Of a DNA stretch of 64,000 nucleotides, positions 1-9,801 are shown one piece after another. Under the pieces are notes generated by a model. The model searched no databases. It was not told the origin of the DNA and saw only the letters and a program-made list of their open reading frames with translations. Source of the DNA: Prado023 sp963774745. Its GTDB lineage: Bacteria; Actinomycetota; Actinomycetes; S36-B12; CAIYMF01. The stretch is taken from positions 372,001 through 436,000 of the forward strand of contig CAVZGE010000002.1 in the NCBI GenBank assembly GCA_963774745.1. The letters are read 5' to 3'. Positions within the stretch are counted from its first letter, which is position 1; the number at the start of each line of letters is the position of its first letter. The position numbers were made by a program, and so were the translations under genes.

Positions 1-1
1 G

Positions 2-238
2 CGGCTGATCGAGATCGCCACCGCCCTGGCTGTGCGCTCCAACCGCGAGCCGGGGCACTACTCCTTCCAGTTCCGGCTCGGGGTCCGTGCCGATGCCGCC
101 GCGGAGCTCGTCGCGACCGGTGCGGCGGTGAGCATCCTCGTCCCGTTCGGGCCGGACTGGGCCCGCTACATGTCGCGGCGGATCGCCCTGAAGCCCAACG
201 CGGTCGGCCAGGCCGCGCGCGCCGTGCTGGGCCGGTGA
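2..238 (+). CDS. Proline dehydrogenase, C-terminal fragment (cut by window edge)
   Basis: Only the last 78 residues lie in the window; the 5' part is upstream of base 1. The tail reads like the end of the PRODH barrel: a YSFQFRLGVR segment, then VPFGPDWARYMSRRIAL and a short Arg-rich end, matching the family pattern of a VPYG-x-W-x(3)-F/M-x-RR block close to the C terminus. The family oxidises proline to pyrroline-5-carboxylate with FAD. Its TGA overlaps the GTG of proC in a GTGA arrangement, so the two are probably translated from one mRNA. The family call rests on this tail alone. Confidence 0.72.
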   Translation, partial: RLIEIATALAVRSNREPGHYSFQFRLGVRADAAAELVATGAAVSILVPFGPDWARYMSRRIALKPNAVGQAARAVLGR

Positions 239-1053
239 GCGCCGTGACCGAGTACCCCCGGGTCGCGATGCTGGGCGTCGGCCGGATGGGGCAGGCGGTG
301 CTCGCCGGGATGCTCGACGCCGGCTGGGATCCGGCGCGGATCGTCGCTGCCGAGGCCCACGCCGCCACTGCGGATGCGGTGCGGGAACGCCACGGGATCG
401 AGATCCGCCCGTCCGCCCAGGCGGTCGTGGGGGCCGATGTCGTGGTCGTCGTGGTCAAGCCCAACGACGTGACGACGGTCCTCGACGAGGTGTCGGGCAA
501 CCTGCAGCCCGGTGCGACGGTGATCTCGCTGGCCGCGGGCCTGTCCACCGCCGCGCTGGCCGCCCACCTGCCCCCGGGCACGGCGCTGGTCCGGGTCATG
601 CCCAACACCCCCGCGCTGGTCGGGATGGGCATGTCGGTGATGTCCCCCGCACCCGGCTGCCCCCCGGAGTCGTTGGCGCTGGCCGAGCGGGTCCTGGGTG
701 CAGTCGGCCAGGTGCGCATCGCACCGGAGTCCCAGCAGGACGCCGTCACCGCGGTCAGCGGATCGGGTCCGGCCTATGTGTTCTACGTGGCCGAGGCCAT
801 GATCGACGCGGGGGTCCTGCTGGGCCTGCCCCGCCCGCTGGCCCGCGACCTGACGGTCCAGACCCTGCTGGGTGCGGCCACCATGATCCGGGACACCGAC
901 GAGCACCCCACGGTGCTGCGCGAGAACGTGACCTCACCCGGGGGGACGACCGCTGCCGCGCTGCACGTGCTCGACGATGCCGCGGTGAAGGCGGCGTTCG
1001 CCAATGCCATGCGGGCATGCCGGGACCGCTCCGCGGAGCTGGGCAGCTCCTGA
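235..1053 (+). CDS. proC: Pyrroline-5-carboxylate reductase
   Basis: This 272-residue protein reduces pyrroline-5-carboxylate to proline with NAD(P)H, the last step of proline synthesis. The N terminus has the Rossmann nucleotide loop GVGRMG at residues 14-19. The middle has the AVSGSGPAY block, and the C-terminal dimerisation region carries the family signature ENVTSPGGTT near residues 230-239. Length is standard for ProC. The GTG start at 235 overlaps the stop of the proline dehydrogenase gene. Coupling a catabolic and a biosynthetic proline enzyme is odd on paper, but the sequence shows it plainly. Confidence 0.95.
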   Translation: MSAVTEYPRVAMLGVGRMGQAVLAGMLDAGWDPARIVAAEAHAATADAVRERHGIEIRPSAQAVVGADVVVVVVKPNDVTTVLDEVSGNLQPGATVISLAAGLSTAALAAHLPPGTALVRVMPNTPALVGMGMSVMSPAPGCPPESLALAERVLGAVGQVRIAPESQQDAVTAVSGSGPAYVFYVAEAMIDAGVLLGLPRPLARDLTVQTLLGAATMIRDTDEHPTVLRENVTSPGGTTAAALHVLDDAAVKAAFANAMRACRDRSAELGSS

Positions 1054-1062
1054 CGACCCGGT

Positions 1063-1107
1063 TGTGTCATGGATTCGGTCCACGGAATGGGCGGAATCCA
1101 TGACACA
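1063..1107. terminator. Hairpin between convergent proC and ktrA
   Basis: Perfect 14-bp inverted repeat, TGTGTCATGGATTC at 1063-1076 and GAATCCATGACACA at 1094-1107, with a 17-nt loop. It fills the gap between two convergent genes, so it probably terminates both. There is no clear T-tract on either side. The loop holds TTCGGTCC and GGAAT words that recur in the repeats near 11.4 and 12.1 kb. Confidence 0.6.
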
Positions 1108-1114
1108 GGCGGCC

Positions 1115-1777
1115 TCAGAGCAGCAGCGGGGACACCTCGTCCTCCGGGCCGCAGACGACCAGGACGTCGTCGGCGCCGAGGACCAGGTCGGGGTGTGCCA
1201 GCTCGGGCATCCCGCGGCCCTTGCGGCTGACCGCCATCACCACGATCCCCTTCTCGGCCAGCTCCCGGGCGTCAGCCAGGCGCTGCCCGGCCAGCCGACG
1301 GCTCACGGGCAGGGCGGCGTAGGCCAGGCCATCCACGGTCGGGATGTACTCGGTTCGGTGGCCGAGCAGGGCATGGGCCACCCGGCGACCGACCTCGAGC
1401 TCGGGGTAGACGACCTCCGTGACGCCGATCTTGCGCAGGATCTTGGCCTGCTGGGCGTTGATCGCCTTGGCCCAGATCTCGGGGATCTTGAAGCTCTCCT
1501 TGAGCACCAGCGCGCACACCAGCGAGGATTCGACGGCGTCGCCGATCGCCACCACGGCGCGGCTGTACTCCGCGACGCCGAGCTGCTCGAGGGCCTCCTT
1601 GCTGGTGACGTCGGCCTCCACCGCCATCGTGACCCGCTTGCTCACCTCGCGGACCAGGTCGGGGTCGCGGTCGATGGCCAGCACCTCGCACCCCTCCCGG
1701 GACAGCGCCAGCGACACCGACTGGCCGAATCGGCCCAGCCCCAGCACGACGACCGGTTCAACCTGGCGGGCGGGCAT
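1115..1777 (-). CDS. ktrA: Potassium channel regulatory subunit, KtrA/TrkA type
   Basis: This 220-residue protein is a single RCK unit: an N-terminal Rossmann domain (RCK_N) with GLGRFG at 13-18 and the acidic end of strand 2 in AIDRD near residue 35, then a C-terminal RCK_C (TrkA-C) domain from about residue 135. One RCK_N plus one RCK_C is the KtrA layout; TrkA has two of each. Such subunits bind nucleotides and gate a TrkH/KtrB translocator from the cytoplasmic side. It lies 21 bp downstream of the translocator gene on the same strand, so the two form an operon. Confidence 0.88.
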   Translation of the reverse strand: MPARQVEPVVVLGLGRFGQSVSLALSREGCEVLAIDRDPDLVREVSKRVTMAVEADVTSKEALEQLGVAEYSRAVVAIGDAVESSLVCALVLKESFKIPEIWAKAINAQQAKILRKIGVTEVVYPELEVGRRVAHALLGHRTEYIPTVDGLAYAALPVSRRLAGQRLADARELAEKGIVVMAVSRKGRGMPELAHPDLVLGADDVLVVCGPEDEVSPLLL

Positions 1778-1798
1778 CGGTCACTCCTCTCATGGTGA

Positions 1799-3424
1799 TC
1801 AGCCGATCATCGGCCGGCCCTCGGGCAGCCGGTAGTCGCGGGGGGTGCTGCGCAGCGTCAGGGACGAGGCCAGCGTCAGCGGGCCGACGCGGCCCAGGAA
1901 CATCAGCGCCACCAGGAGCAGCTGGGCGGGCTCGGGCAGACCCGGGGTCACGTTGGCCGACAGGCCGACCGTGGCCAGCGCCGAGATGACCTCGAACATC
2001 GCCAGGTCCTGGGTGAGGTCGGTGAGGGCCTGCAGGGCCATGGTCCCGACGAGCACGGCCCCGAGGCTGATCATGGCCACGGAGATGGCCACGCGCACCG
2101 TCGCGTTCGGGATCCGGCGGTCGAGCACGTTCACGTCCTGATGGCCGCGGATCTCGGCGCGCGCGGCCACGAACAGGATCATCAGCGTGGTGACCTTGAT
2201 GCCGCCGGCGGTGCTGCCGCTGCCCCCGCCGATGAACATCAGGGCATCGGTGAGCAGCCGGGTCTCGGGCACCACGACGGCGTAGTCCACCGTGTTGAAG
2301 CCCGCGGTCCGTGGTGTCACACCGCCGGAGAACACCGACTGCATGCCCTTCTGCCACCAGGGCATCGGACCGAGGGTGTCCGCGTTCGTCCACTCCAGGA
2401 GGGCGAAGCCCAGGGTCCCGGCCAGCACCATCGTTGCCGTGCCGATGAGCATGAGGCGGGTGTGCAGCGACAGCGGGATGGGGTTGGCGAACCCGAACCG
2501 CTCCGGGTGGAACGCCCCCATCCGGTAGCGCGAGCGCCGGGCCAGCTCGCGGCCACGGGCGACCACCTCGTCCTGGGTCATCGCCGGGCCCCGGCGGTGC
2601 GGCACCAACCCGCGGTCCCCGGTGGTCCGCCGGAAGACCTCGAGGATCACCAGGAAGCCCAGGCCGCCCAGGACGATGGCCACGGCGATCGGTCCCAGGA
2701 TCCAGGGATCCCGGCCGTAGGACATCAGGGAGTCCGAGGCCAGGGCGAACCCGGCGTTGTTGAACGCGCTGACGCTGTGGAAGACGCCCGACCAGCCTGC
2801 CTCGGCCAGCGACATGTCGTAGTGCCACCAGAACCGTGCCCCGAGGAGCAGCGCGATGGCCGACTCGACGGTGAGGGTGATGACGGCCAGCGCGGTGAGC
2901 ACCTGGCGGACGTCGCCCTGCGTGAGCACGCCGGTCTCGGCCTGGGCAGCCAGCCGCGAGGCGGTCCCGAGCTTGCGGTTGAGCAGCAGGATCCACAGGG
3001 TGCCCAGGGCCTGGATGCCGAACCCACCGATCTGGATCAGGAGCAGGATGGCCGCCTGCCCGGGGAGGCTCCAGTAGGTCGCGGTGTCGACCACCGCCAG
3101 GCCGGTCACGCAGGTGGCGCTCACCGCGGTGAACAGCGCGGCTCCGGGGCTTGCCGAGCCCTCCCCGGCGCGCATGATCGGGAGCATCAGCAGCAGGGTC
3201 CCCAGGCCGCACAGCACGGCGAACGAGGTCGTGATGCTCCGGGTCGGTGAGCGCCGGACGATCCGGGCCTGCTGCGCCTGCGAACGGGCCAGGACCTCGG
3301 AGTGGGCCTGCGCGGAGGGCGCGACGACCGGTGAGGCCGACGAGCTCCGGGTGGCCTCCTCATGGTGGCGCCGGGCCCGCAGCATCCTGCGCCGAGGCTC
3401 GTTCCGGGCGCGCCGCAGGACCAT
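1799..3424 (-). CDS. ktrB: Potassium uptake translocator, TrkH/KtrB family
   Basis: This 541-residue integral membrane protein has the fourfold M1-P-M2 layout of the TrkH/KtrB/HKT family. The four selectivity-filter loops are visible as SATCVTGL, SAFNNAGF, GVTPRTAGFN and ATVGLSANVTPG, each with its filter glycine. About 60 charged, hydrophilic N-terminal residues precede the first helix; a later ATG cannot be excluded as the true start. It is the first gene of a two-gene operon with ktrA and would import K+ driven by membrane potential or Na+. It diverges from acuC with an 88-bp gap. Confidence 0.9.
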   Translation of the reverse strand: MVLRRARNEPRRRMLRARRHHEEATRSSSASPVVAPSAQAHSEVLARSQAQQARIVRRSPTRSITTSFAVLCGLGTLLLMLPIMRAGEGSASPGAALFTAVSATCVTGLAVVDTATYWSLPGQAAILLLIQIGGFGIQALGTLWILLLNRKLGTASRLAAQAETGVLTQGDVRQVLTALAVITLTVESAIALLLGARFWWHYDMSLAEAGWSGVFHSVSAFNNAGFALASDSLMSYGRDPWILGPIAVAIVLGGLGFLVILEVFRRTTGDRGLVPHRRGPAMTQDEVVARGRELARRSRYRMGAFHPERFGFANPIPLSLHTRLMLIGTATMVLAGTLGFALLEWTNADTLGPMPWWQKGMQSVFSGGVTPRTAGFNTVDYAVVVPETRLLTDALMFIGGGSGSTAGGIKVTTLMILFVAARAEIRGHQDVNVLDRRIPNATVRVAISVAMISLGAVLVGTMALQALTDLTQDLAMFEVISALATVGLSANVTPGLPEPAQLLLVALMFLGRVGPLTLASSLTLRSTPRDYRLPEGRPMIG

Positions 3425-3512
3425 GCCGCGAGGCTATTCACTCCAGCCCGGTCATGCCCGTTATGGCCCGCTCCCGTGCCGCATCGGACCGTGCGGGGAC
3501 TACGGTGGGTGG

Positions 3513-4709
3513 GTGAGCGATCGGGTGGCCGTGATCGCCGACCCCACGTTGTCGGCGTACAACTTCGGGCATGGGCATCCCATGGCTCCCATCCGGGTGC
3601 AGCTCGCCCTGCGCCTGGCAGATGACTTCGGTCTCCTGCGGGCCCCCAACGTCGACGTGATCCGAGAGGTGCAGCCTGCGGGGGTCCACGACCTGGTGAA
3701 GGTGCACGTGCCGGACTTCCTGACCGCCGTGCGCACGGCCGGGCACACCGGGGACCCGGGCGACCCGAGGTTCGGGATGGGCACCGATGACGTCCCGGTG
3801 TTCCCGCGGATGCACGAGGCGGCCGCGCACCTGTGCGGCGCCACGCTGCGCGCGGTGGAGGAGGTCCACGCCGGGCGGGCCCAGCACGCCGTGAACCTGT
3901 TCGGTGGGATGCACCACGCCATGGCCGACCGGGCGGCGGGCTTCTGCGTGTACAACGACGTCGGGGTCGCGATCCGGTGGCTGCTCGATCGTGGGGTGCG
4001 GCGGGTGGCCTACGTCGACGTCGACGCCCACCATGGCGACGGCGTGCAGGCCATGTTCTACGACGACCCCCGCGTGCTGACCATCAGCCTCCACGAGAGT
4101 GGGCGGACCCTCTTCCCGGGGACCGGATGGCCCGGTGACATCGGTGGGCCCGGGGCCCAGGGGACCGCCGTGAACGTCGCACTTCCCGCCGGGACCGGCG
4201 ACAACCAGTGGCTGCGGGCGTTCAATGCCGTCGTGCCGCCGATCCTCGAGGAGTTCGGCCCGGAGTTCCTGGTGAGCCAGCATGGCTGCGACTCGCACTT
4301 CGAGGACGCCATGGCGCACCTGCTGCTCAGCGTGGACGGCCAGCGCGCCTCCTACTCGGCCGTGCACCGGCTGGCCCATCGCCTGGCCGGTGGACGCTGG
4401 GTGGCCGTGGGGGGCGGCGGCTACGAGGTCGTCGATGTGGTTCCGCGGGTGTGGACGCACCTGATCGCCGAGGCGCTGCATCGACCGATCGCGCCGGAGA
4501 CCCCGACGCCGGAGGCGTTCCGGGTGTTCGTCCTGGACCTCCTGGGCCGGGCCGCGCCGGGGCGCATGACCGACGGCAACGATCCGTGGGCGCAGCCCTT
4601 CGAGCGCAGCTACCACCCCGAGGACCCACTGGACCGGGCGATCATGGACACGCGTCGGGCGGTCTTCCCGCACTGGGGCCTGGTCGCCGACCCGTTCGGG
4701 GCGTTCTGA
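3513..4709 (+). CDS. acuC: AcuC-type histone deacetylase-family hydrolase
   Basis: This 398-residue protein belongs to the zinc-dependent arginase/deacetylase fold. The charge-relay pair is H134-H135 in GGMHHAM. The metal-binding block is DVDAHHGDG at 169-177, a further conserved Asp lies in QHGCDSH, and the transition-state Tyr is in GGGGYE. AcuC proteins deacetylate acetyl-lysine, classically on acetyl-CoA synthetase. The frame stays open far upstream, but GTG 3513 gives the normal N terminus and family length. No acetyltransferase partner (acuA) is adjacent, so the substrate is not indicated by context. Confidence 0.88.
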   Translation: MSDRVAVIADPTLSAYNFGHGHPMAPIRVQLALRLADDFGLLRAPNVDVIREVQPAGVHDLVKVHVPDFLTAVRTAGHTGDPGDPRFGMGTDDVPVFPRMHEAAAHLCGATLRAVEEVHAGRAQHAVNLFGGMHHAMADRAAGFCVYNDVGVAIRWLLDRGVRRVAYVDVDAHHGDGVQAMFYDDPRVLTISLHESGRTLFPGTGWPGDIGGPGAQGTAVNVALPAGTGDNQWLRAFNAVVPPILEEFGPEFLVSQHGCDSHFEDAMAHLLLSVDGQRASYSAVHRLAHRLAGGRWVAVGGGGYEVVDVVPRVWTHLIAEALHRPIAPETPTPEAFRVFVLDLLGRAAPGRMTDGNDPWAQPFERSYHPEDPLDRAIMDTRRAVFPHWGLVADPFGAF

Positions 4710-4767
4710 TCCACCCGCGGTGGTCGCCGGGGACCGCGAGGCGGGTCGGAAACTGCTCGCACCCCAT

Positions 4768-4795
4768 TTGCTCCGGGCGTGCCCGGGCGTAGGAT
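4768..4795 (+). promoter_or_regulatory. Candidate promoter for the HTH gene
   Basis: TTGCTC at 4768-4773 and TAGGAT at 4790-4795 are separated by 16 bp, a reasonable vegetative-sigma match. The -10 box ends 35 bp before the ATG of the small HTH gene at 4831, which has the strong ribosome site AGGGGAGGTGAT. Confidence 0.5.
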
Positions 4796-4830
4796 GAGGT
4801 ATTCCGATCCCGTTGAGGGGAGGTGATCCG

Positions 4831-5028
4831 ATGTCCGAACGACCCCTGGGCGAGGTCCGCCTGCTGACTGTTGCCGAGGTCGCGGCCATCATGCGCCTGT
4901 CCAAGATGACCGTCTACCGCATGGTCAACTCCGGTGCCCTGCCGGCGCTGAAGGTCGGTCGCTCCGTACGGATCCCCGAGTACGTCGTGGACGACTACCT
5001 GCGTCGATCATTCGTCGACACGGCCTGA
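4831..5028 (+). CDS. Small helix-turn-helix DNA-binding protein (excisionase-type HTH)
   Basis: This 65-residue protein is almost entirely a MerR/excisionase-like winged helix: LLTVAEVAAIMRLSKMTVYRM forms the helix-turn-helix, and ALPALKVGRSVRIPEYVVDDYL forms the wing and last helix. There is no recombinase nearby and no sign of a mobile element. The order proC - HTH - bS22 - SDR - acyltransferase is the conserved actinobacterial arrangement seen as Rv0500A-Rv0502 in Mycobacterium tuberculosis, so this is a chromosomal regulator. The ATG at 4831 is chosen for the AGGGGAGG site 10 bp upstream. Confidence 0.85.
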   Translation: MSERPLGEVRLLTVAEVAAIMRLSKMTVYRMVNSGALPALKVGRSVRIPEYVVDDYLRRSFVDTA

Positions 5029-5069
5029 GGCGGCGTGGCCCACGCACGCCTGCTTCGGGCCCGCGTGGT

Positions 5070-5098
5070 TTCCGGCTGACGCGCCCGGGCGGTAGCAT
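5070..5098 (+). promoter_or_regulatory. Candidate promoter for the bS22 gene
   Basis: TTCCGG at 5070-5075 and TAGCAT at 5093-5098 with a 17-bp spacer. The -35 is weak. It sits about 36 bp before the GTG of the tiny ribosomal-protein gene. Confidence 0.4.
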
Positions 5099-5134
5099 GG
5101 CGGGTAATTTCCGGCAAGTCTGTGAGGTCTCCCC

Positions 5135-5233
5135 GTGGGTTCTGTGATCAAGAAGCGTCGCAAGCGGATGGCGAAGAAGAAGCACCGCAAGCTGCTCAAG
5201 CGCACGCGGGTCCAGCGCCGTAACGCCAAGTAG
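5135..5233 (+). CDS. bS22-like AURKAIP1/COX24-domain ribosomal protein
   Basis: This 32-residue protein is dominated by Lys and Arg (MGSVIKKRRKRMAKKKH at the start, TRVQRRNAK at the end). It matches the AURKAIP1/COX24-domain family (Rv0500B in M. tuberculosis), identified in mycobacterial 30S structures as protein bS22. It is too short for most gene callers. The GTG start is the only one that gives the full conserved N terminus. It lies between the HTH regulator and the SDR gene, 4 bp before the latter, as in other actinobacteria, so it is very likely real and highly expressed. Confidence 0.9.
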   Translation: MGSVIKKRRKRMAKKKHRKLLKRTRVQRRNAK

Positions 5234-5237
5234 CACG

Positions 5238-6259
5238 ATGGCGCGCGTCGTTCTCGTCACGGGGGTCTCCCGATACCTCGGCGGCAGGATGGCGCGCCTG
5301 CTCACTGACGACCCCGAGGTGGAGCGGGTCATCGGTGTCGATGTCGTGACCCCCACCGGGGACATCGGTGGGGCCGACTTCGTCCGGGCGGACATCCGCA
5401 ACCCGATCATCGGCAAGGTGATCTCCACGGCGGACGTCGACACCGTCGTGCACATGGGCGTCATCGCCACGCCCCGGCAGGCCGGTGGCCGGACCCCGAT
5501 GAAGGAGATCAACGTCATCGGGACGATGCAGCTGCTCGCCGCGTGCCAGAAGGCGTCGTCGGTGCAGAAGCTGGTCGTGAAGTCCTCCACCTCGGTCTAC
5601 GGCGCGGGCGCCGGTGACGCGGCGCTGCTCACCGAGGACATGGAGCCGACAAGCCTGCCCAGCTCGGGCTGGGCCAAGGACTCCGTGGAGGTGGAGTCCT
5701 ATGTCCGGGGACTGGCCCGGCGCCGCCCCGACCTGACGGTCACCACACTGCGGTTCGCGAACTTCCTCGGGTCCACGGCAAACACCCCGATGGCCCAGTA
5801 CTTCTCGCTGCCGGTCATCCCGACGGTCCTCGGCTACGACGCCCGGCTGCAGTTCGTCCACGAGGACGACGGCCTCGAGGTGCTCCGCCGGGCGACGGTG
5901 GAGGACCACGCCGGCACCTACAACGTGGCCGGCGACGGCATCCTGTCCCTCTCGCAGGCCATCCGTCGTGCCGGGCGGGTGGGCGTTCCCGTCTGGTCGC
6001 CCCTCGTGGGCCTCGTCGGCCAGTGGGTTCGCAGCGGGGGCTTCGCCGACTTCAGCCCCGAGCAGATCCGCCTGCTCACCCACGGCCGCGCGGTGGACAC
6101 CACCCGCCTGAAGGAGATGTTCGGCTACACGCCGCGCTACACGACGGCCGAGACCTTCGACGACTTCGTCCACGCCAGGCGGCTGAACAACGTGATCACC
6201 CCCGAGCTCGTCACCGGCGCGGAGACGGTGGCGGGTCGCATCCTCTCCGGGTGGTCGGC

Positions 6260-6263
<4 letters not shown>
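5238..6263 (+). CDS. Atypical NAD-dependent epimerase/dehydratase (extended SDR)
   Basis: This 341-residue protein has the extended short-chain dehydrogenase fold. Two hallmark motifs are degenerate: the glycine loop reads TGVSRYLGGRMA rather than TGxxGxxG, and the usual YxxxK is replaced by SSGWAKDSVEVE, with no Tyr at the expected place. The VVKSSTSVYG strand and the LRFANFLG substrate-side region are retained. The orthologous position in mycobacteria (Rv0501) is annotated galE2. It could bind NAD without classical catalysis, so a UDP-galactose epimerase role should not be assumed. Its stop overlaps the acyltransferase start. Confidence 0.85.
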
Positions 6264-7177
<914 letters not shown>

Positions 7178-7241
7178 TCCCAGCCGGTCCGTGGGGCGCC
7201 GGTGGAACCCACCGGGCCCGGCGCCCGCGACGTGGGACAGG

Positions 7242-8261
7242 TCAGGCGCGGCCGTCGCGGATCACGGAGATCGCCTTGGCCACGCCCACGGCCGCACCGG
7301 CGACGAGCCCCGCAGCAGCGGCGGCCGGCACGCCCTTGCGCACCGACTCCTTGCCGCGGATCCGGTAGTCCCGGATCGGCCAGCCGGCGGATTTCGCGTG
7401 TGAGCGCAGGGCCCCGTCCGGGTTGATCGCCACGGGGCAGCCCACGCTGGTCAGCATCGGGATGTCGTTGGACGAGTCCGAGTAGGCCGCGCACCGCGTC
7501 AGGTCGAGATCGCGCTCCGCGGCGAGCCGCGCGATCACCTCGACCTTCGCGGCACCGTGCAGGGGCACGCCGTCCAGCCTGCCGGTGTAGTGCCCATCGG
7601 CGACCTCAGCGATCGTCCCGAGTCCGCCGGTGAGACCCAGGCGCCGGGCGATCACGTCGGCGACCTCCACCGGGGTCGCGCTGATCAGCCAGACCTCGTG
7701 GCCGAGGGCCCTGTGCGCCTCCGCCAGCTCGACCGTGCCGGCCCAGAGCCGGCCCACCATGCGCTCGTCGTAGGCCTGCTCAGCCATGTCCTGGATCTCG
7801 CGCGGCTCCCGGCCCTTCACGAAGAGCAGCCCGTTCTCGGTGGCCTGGGCCATGTCGTCCATGCTCTCCCGGCCCGACAGCACGTACTTCAGCTGCTTCC
7901 AGGTGAAGTCCAGCACCTCGCCGGTGGTGAAGTAGTCCCGGTCAGCCATGCCCTTGGCCAGCGCGACGATGCTCGATCCACGCATGATCGTGTTGTCGAT
8001 GTCGAAGAAGGCGGCAGCACCCGGCCCGGCGTTCTCCGCCTCCAGCGCGCTGATGCCCTCGGTCAGCCAGGGCCCGACCGGCTCGGTCGCATCGTCGGTC
8101 GAATCCCCGCCGGCAGGGCCGTCGTCCCCGCCGGCGACCACGACAGCTGCGGGCGGCTCGGCGGCCGGCCCGCCGTCGGACAGGCCGGTCCGGGGTCCAT
8201 CGCCAGAGTCCAGGACCTCTGGCATCGCCCGGTCCTCCGGGGCGTTCGGGGATTCCGCCAC
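7242..8261 (-). CDS. HAD-IB family phosphatase (SerB-like)
   Basis: This 339-residue protein has the HAD nucleophile motif FFDIDNTIM with D87 and D89, the motif II region WLISATP, and motif III/IV around AYSDSSNDIPML. The HAD-IB subclass includes phosphoserine phosphatase, but this group (Rv0505c-like) often acts on other phosphate esters, so serB is not assigned. The first 80 residues are a Gly/Ala/Pro/Asp-rich low-complexity tail; M13 is another possible start. The C terminus is Ala/Gly-rich and hydrophobic and may touch the membrane. It diverges from the acyl-CoA ligase gene with a 40-bp gap. Confidence 0.85.
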   Translation of the reverse strand: MAESPNAPEDRAMPEVLDSGDGPRTGLSDGGPAAEPPAAVVVAGGDDGPAGGDSTDDATEPVGPWLTEGISALEAENAGPGAAAFFDIDNTIMRGSSIVALAKGMADRDYFTTGEVLDFTWKQLKYVLSGRESMDDMAQATENGLLFVKGREPREIQDMAEQAYDERMVGRLWAGTVELAEAHRALGHEVWLISATPVEVADVIARRLGLTGGLGTIAEVADGHYTGRLDGVPLHGAAKVEVIARLAAERDLDLTRCAAYSDSSNDIPMLTSVGCPVAINPDGALRSHAKSAGWPIRDYRIRGKESVRKGVPAAAAAGLVAGAAVGVAKAISVIRDGRA

Positions 8262-8301
8262 GGGGCGAGCCTAGCCGGATCTGACATGCCACACTGCTCG
8301 T

Positions 8302-9801
8302 GTGACGAACATCGCTGACCTCGTGCGCGAGTCGGCCGCTGCCCGCCCGGACCACCCGGCCCTGGTGACCCGCACCACCCAACTCACCTGGGCCGAGGTC
8401 GACCAGCGGGTCGATCGGGCCGCGCGGGCACTGACCCAGGCTGGCCTGGGCACGGGTGCTCGCGTGGCGCTGATGATCGGCAACCGCCCGGAGTTCGCGA
8501 TCGCCTACTTCGGCGTGCTGCGCGCGGGGATGGTCGCGGTGCCGATCAACACCGGGTACACCGCAACGGAGGTCAGCCGGCTGTGCAACGACGCCGGTGC
8601 CGCCGTGCTGCTCCACGACGCCGGCACGGCCAAGGTCGGAGCATCGGTCGCCAGGCGGGCGCACTCCACGCGAGTCGTGGCCGTGGACTCCGAGGAGGGC
8701 GCTGAGCTGGTCGGCGCCGGCCCCGGCGGCCGAGGGGCGTTCGCGCCCCCGAGGACGACTGCCAAGGATCTCGCCGTCCTCATGTACACCTCCGGCAGCG
8801 AGGGCCAGCCCAAGGGCGCGATGCTCAGCCACGGCGCGATGCGCGCCAACATCGACGCGCTGGCCAAGATCCGCCGGCCGGCCGCGATGGAGGCTGACGA
8901 CCGTCTCCTGCTGGTGCTGCCGATGTTCCACATCTACGGGCTCAACGCGGGCCTCGGCCTCGTGGCCAAGGTGGGGGCCACCTGCATCCTGCTCGACCGG
9001 TTCGAGTCGCGCTCGTCACTGGCGGCCATCCGGGAGCTGGGGGTCACCAACGTCGCCGGCGCCCCGCCGATGTATGTCTCGTGGAGCGCGGAGGGCTCGT
9101 TGCGCGAGTCCATGGACGGGGTCCGCCTGCTGATCAGCGGTGCCGCCGCGCTGCCCCCGGACGTGTTCGCCCAGTTCCGCACGATCACCGGCAAGCCGAT
9201 CTGGGAGGGCTACGGGCTCACCGAGTGCTGTCCAGTGGTCACCTCCACCCTGGTGGCCCGCCGCGCCAAGCCCGGCTCGGTGGGTCGCCCGCTGTCCGGG
9301 GTCCAGGTCTCGCTGCGCGACACCTCGGGCCAGGAGGTCGACGAGGGCGATCCGGGCGAGGTGTGGGTCAAGGCGAGGTCGGTGCTCTCCGGGTACTGGC
9401 CCGATGCCTCGGGTGGGGTCGACTCCGAGGGCTGGTTCCACACCGGGGACGTGGCGATCCTCGACGAGGACGGCGACTACCGGCTCGTGGACCGCCGGCG
9501 CGACCTCATCATCGTGTCCGGGTTCAACGTCTACCCGCGCGAGGTCGAGGCGGTCATGGCCACGCACCCGGCTGTCGCGGAGGTCGCGGTGATCGGTGTG
9601 CCGCACCCGCTGACCGGCGAGTCCGTGAAGGCCGTCGTCGTGCTGAAGAAGGGCATGCCCGAGCCGGACGACCTGCGCGCCTTCTGCGAGGCCCGCCTGG
9701 CCCGGTTCAAGTGCCCCTCCCTGATCGAGTTCGCCACCAGGCTGCCCCGGGCGGCGACCGGCAAGATCACCAAGGGCAAGCTCAAGGACGTTCGGCAGTG
9801 A
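8302..9801 (+). CDS. Acyl-CoA synthetase / fatty-acid CoA ligase
   Basis: This 499-residue protein is an ANL-superfamily adenylating enzyme. The phosphate-binding loop YTSGSEGQPKG is at 162-172, GYGLTECCPV is the central A5-type motif, WFHTGDVAILDEDGDY and RRRDLIIVSGFNVYPREVE mark the hinge, and the C-terminal catalytic Lys is in TGKITKGKL. The substrate is probably a medium- or long-chain carboxylic acid, activated to acyl-AMP and then acyl-CoA; the exact chain cannot be read. It overlaps the small glutaredoxin gene by four bases. Confidence 0.92.
   Translation: MTNIADLVRESAAARPDHPALVTRTTQLTWAEVDQRVDRAARALTQAGLGTGARVALMIGNRPEFAIAYFGVLRAGMVAVPINTGYTATEVSRLCNDAGAAVLLHDAGTAKVGASVARRAHSTRVVAVDSEEGAELVGAGPGGRGAFAPPRTTAKDLAVLMYTSGSEGQPKGAMLSHGAMRANIDALAKIRRPAAMEADDRLLLVLPMFHIYGLNAGLGLVAKVGATCILLDRFESRSSLAAIRELGVTNVAGAPPMYVSWSAEGSLRESMDGVRLLISGAAALPPDVFAQFRTITGKPIWEGYGLTECCPVVTSTLVARRAKPGSVGRPLSGVQVSLRDTSGQEVDEGDPGEVWVKARSVLSGYWPDASGGVDSEGWFHTGDVAILDEDGDYRLVDRRRDLIIVSGFNVYPREVEAVMATHPAVAEVAVIGVPHPLTGESVKAVVVLKKGMPEPDDLRAFCEARLARFKCPSLIEFATRLPRAATGKITKGKLKDVRQ

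Noticed and set aside
1758..3212. Long open frame antisense to ktrB
   Set aside because: Arg/Pro/Gly-rich translation without domains, opposite an intact transporter gene; a by-product of high GC.
3084..3512. Extended AcuC N terminus
   Set aside because: It would overlap ktrB and adds residues unlike the family; GTG 3513 gives the standard start.
4831..5028. Phage excisionase marking a mobile element
   Set aside because: No integrase or attachment site, and the gene lies in a conserved chromosomal order with bS22.
7242..8261. Calling the HAD protein serB
   Set aside because: HAD-IB motifs are present, but there is no ACT domain or serine-pathway context, and actinobacterial relatives act on other substrates.
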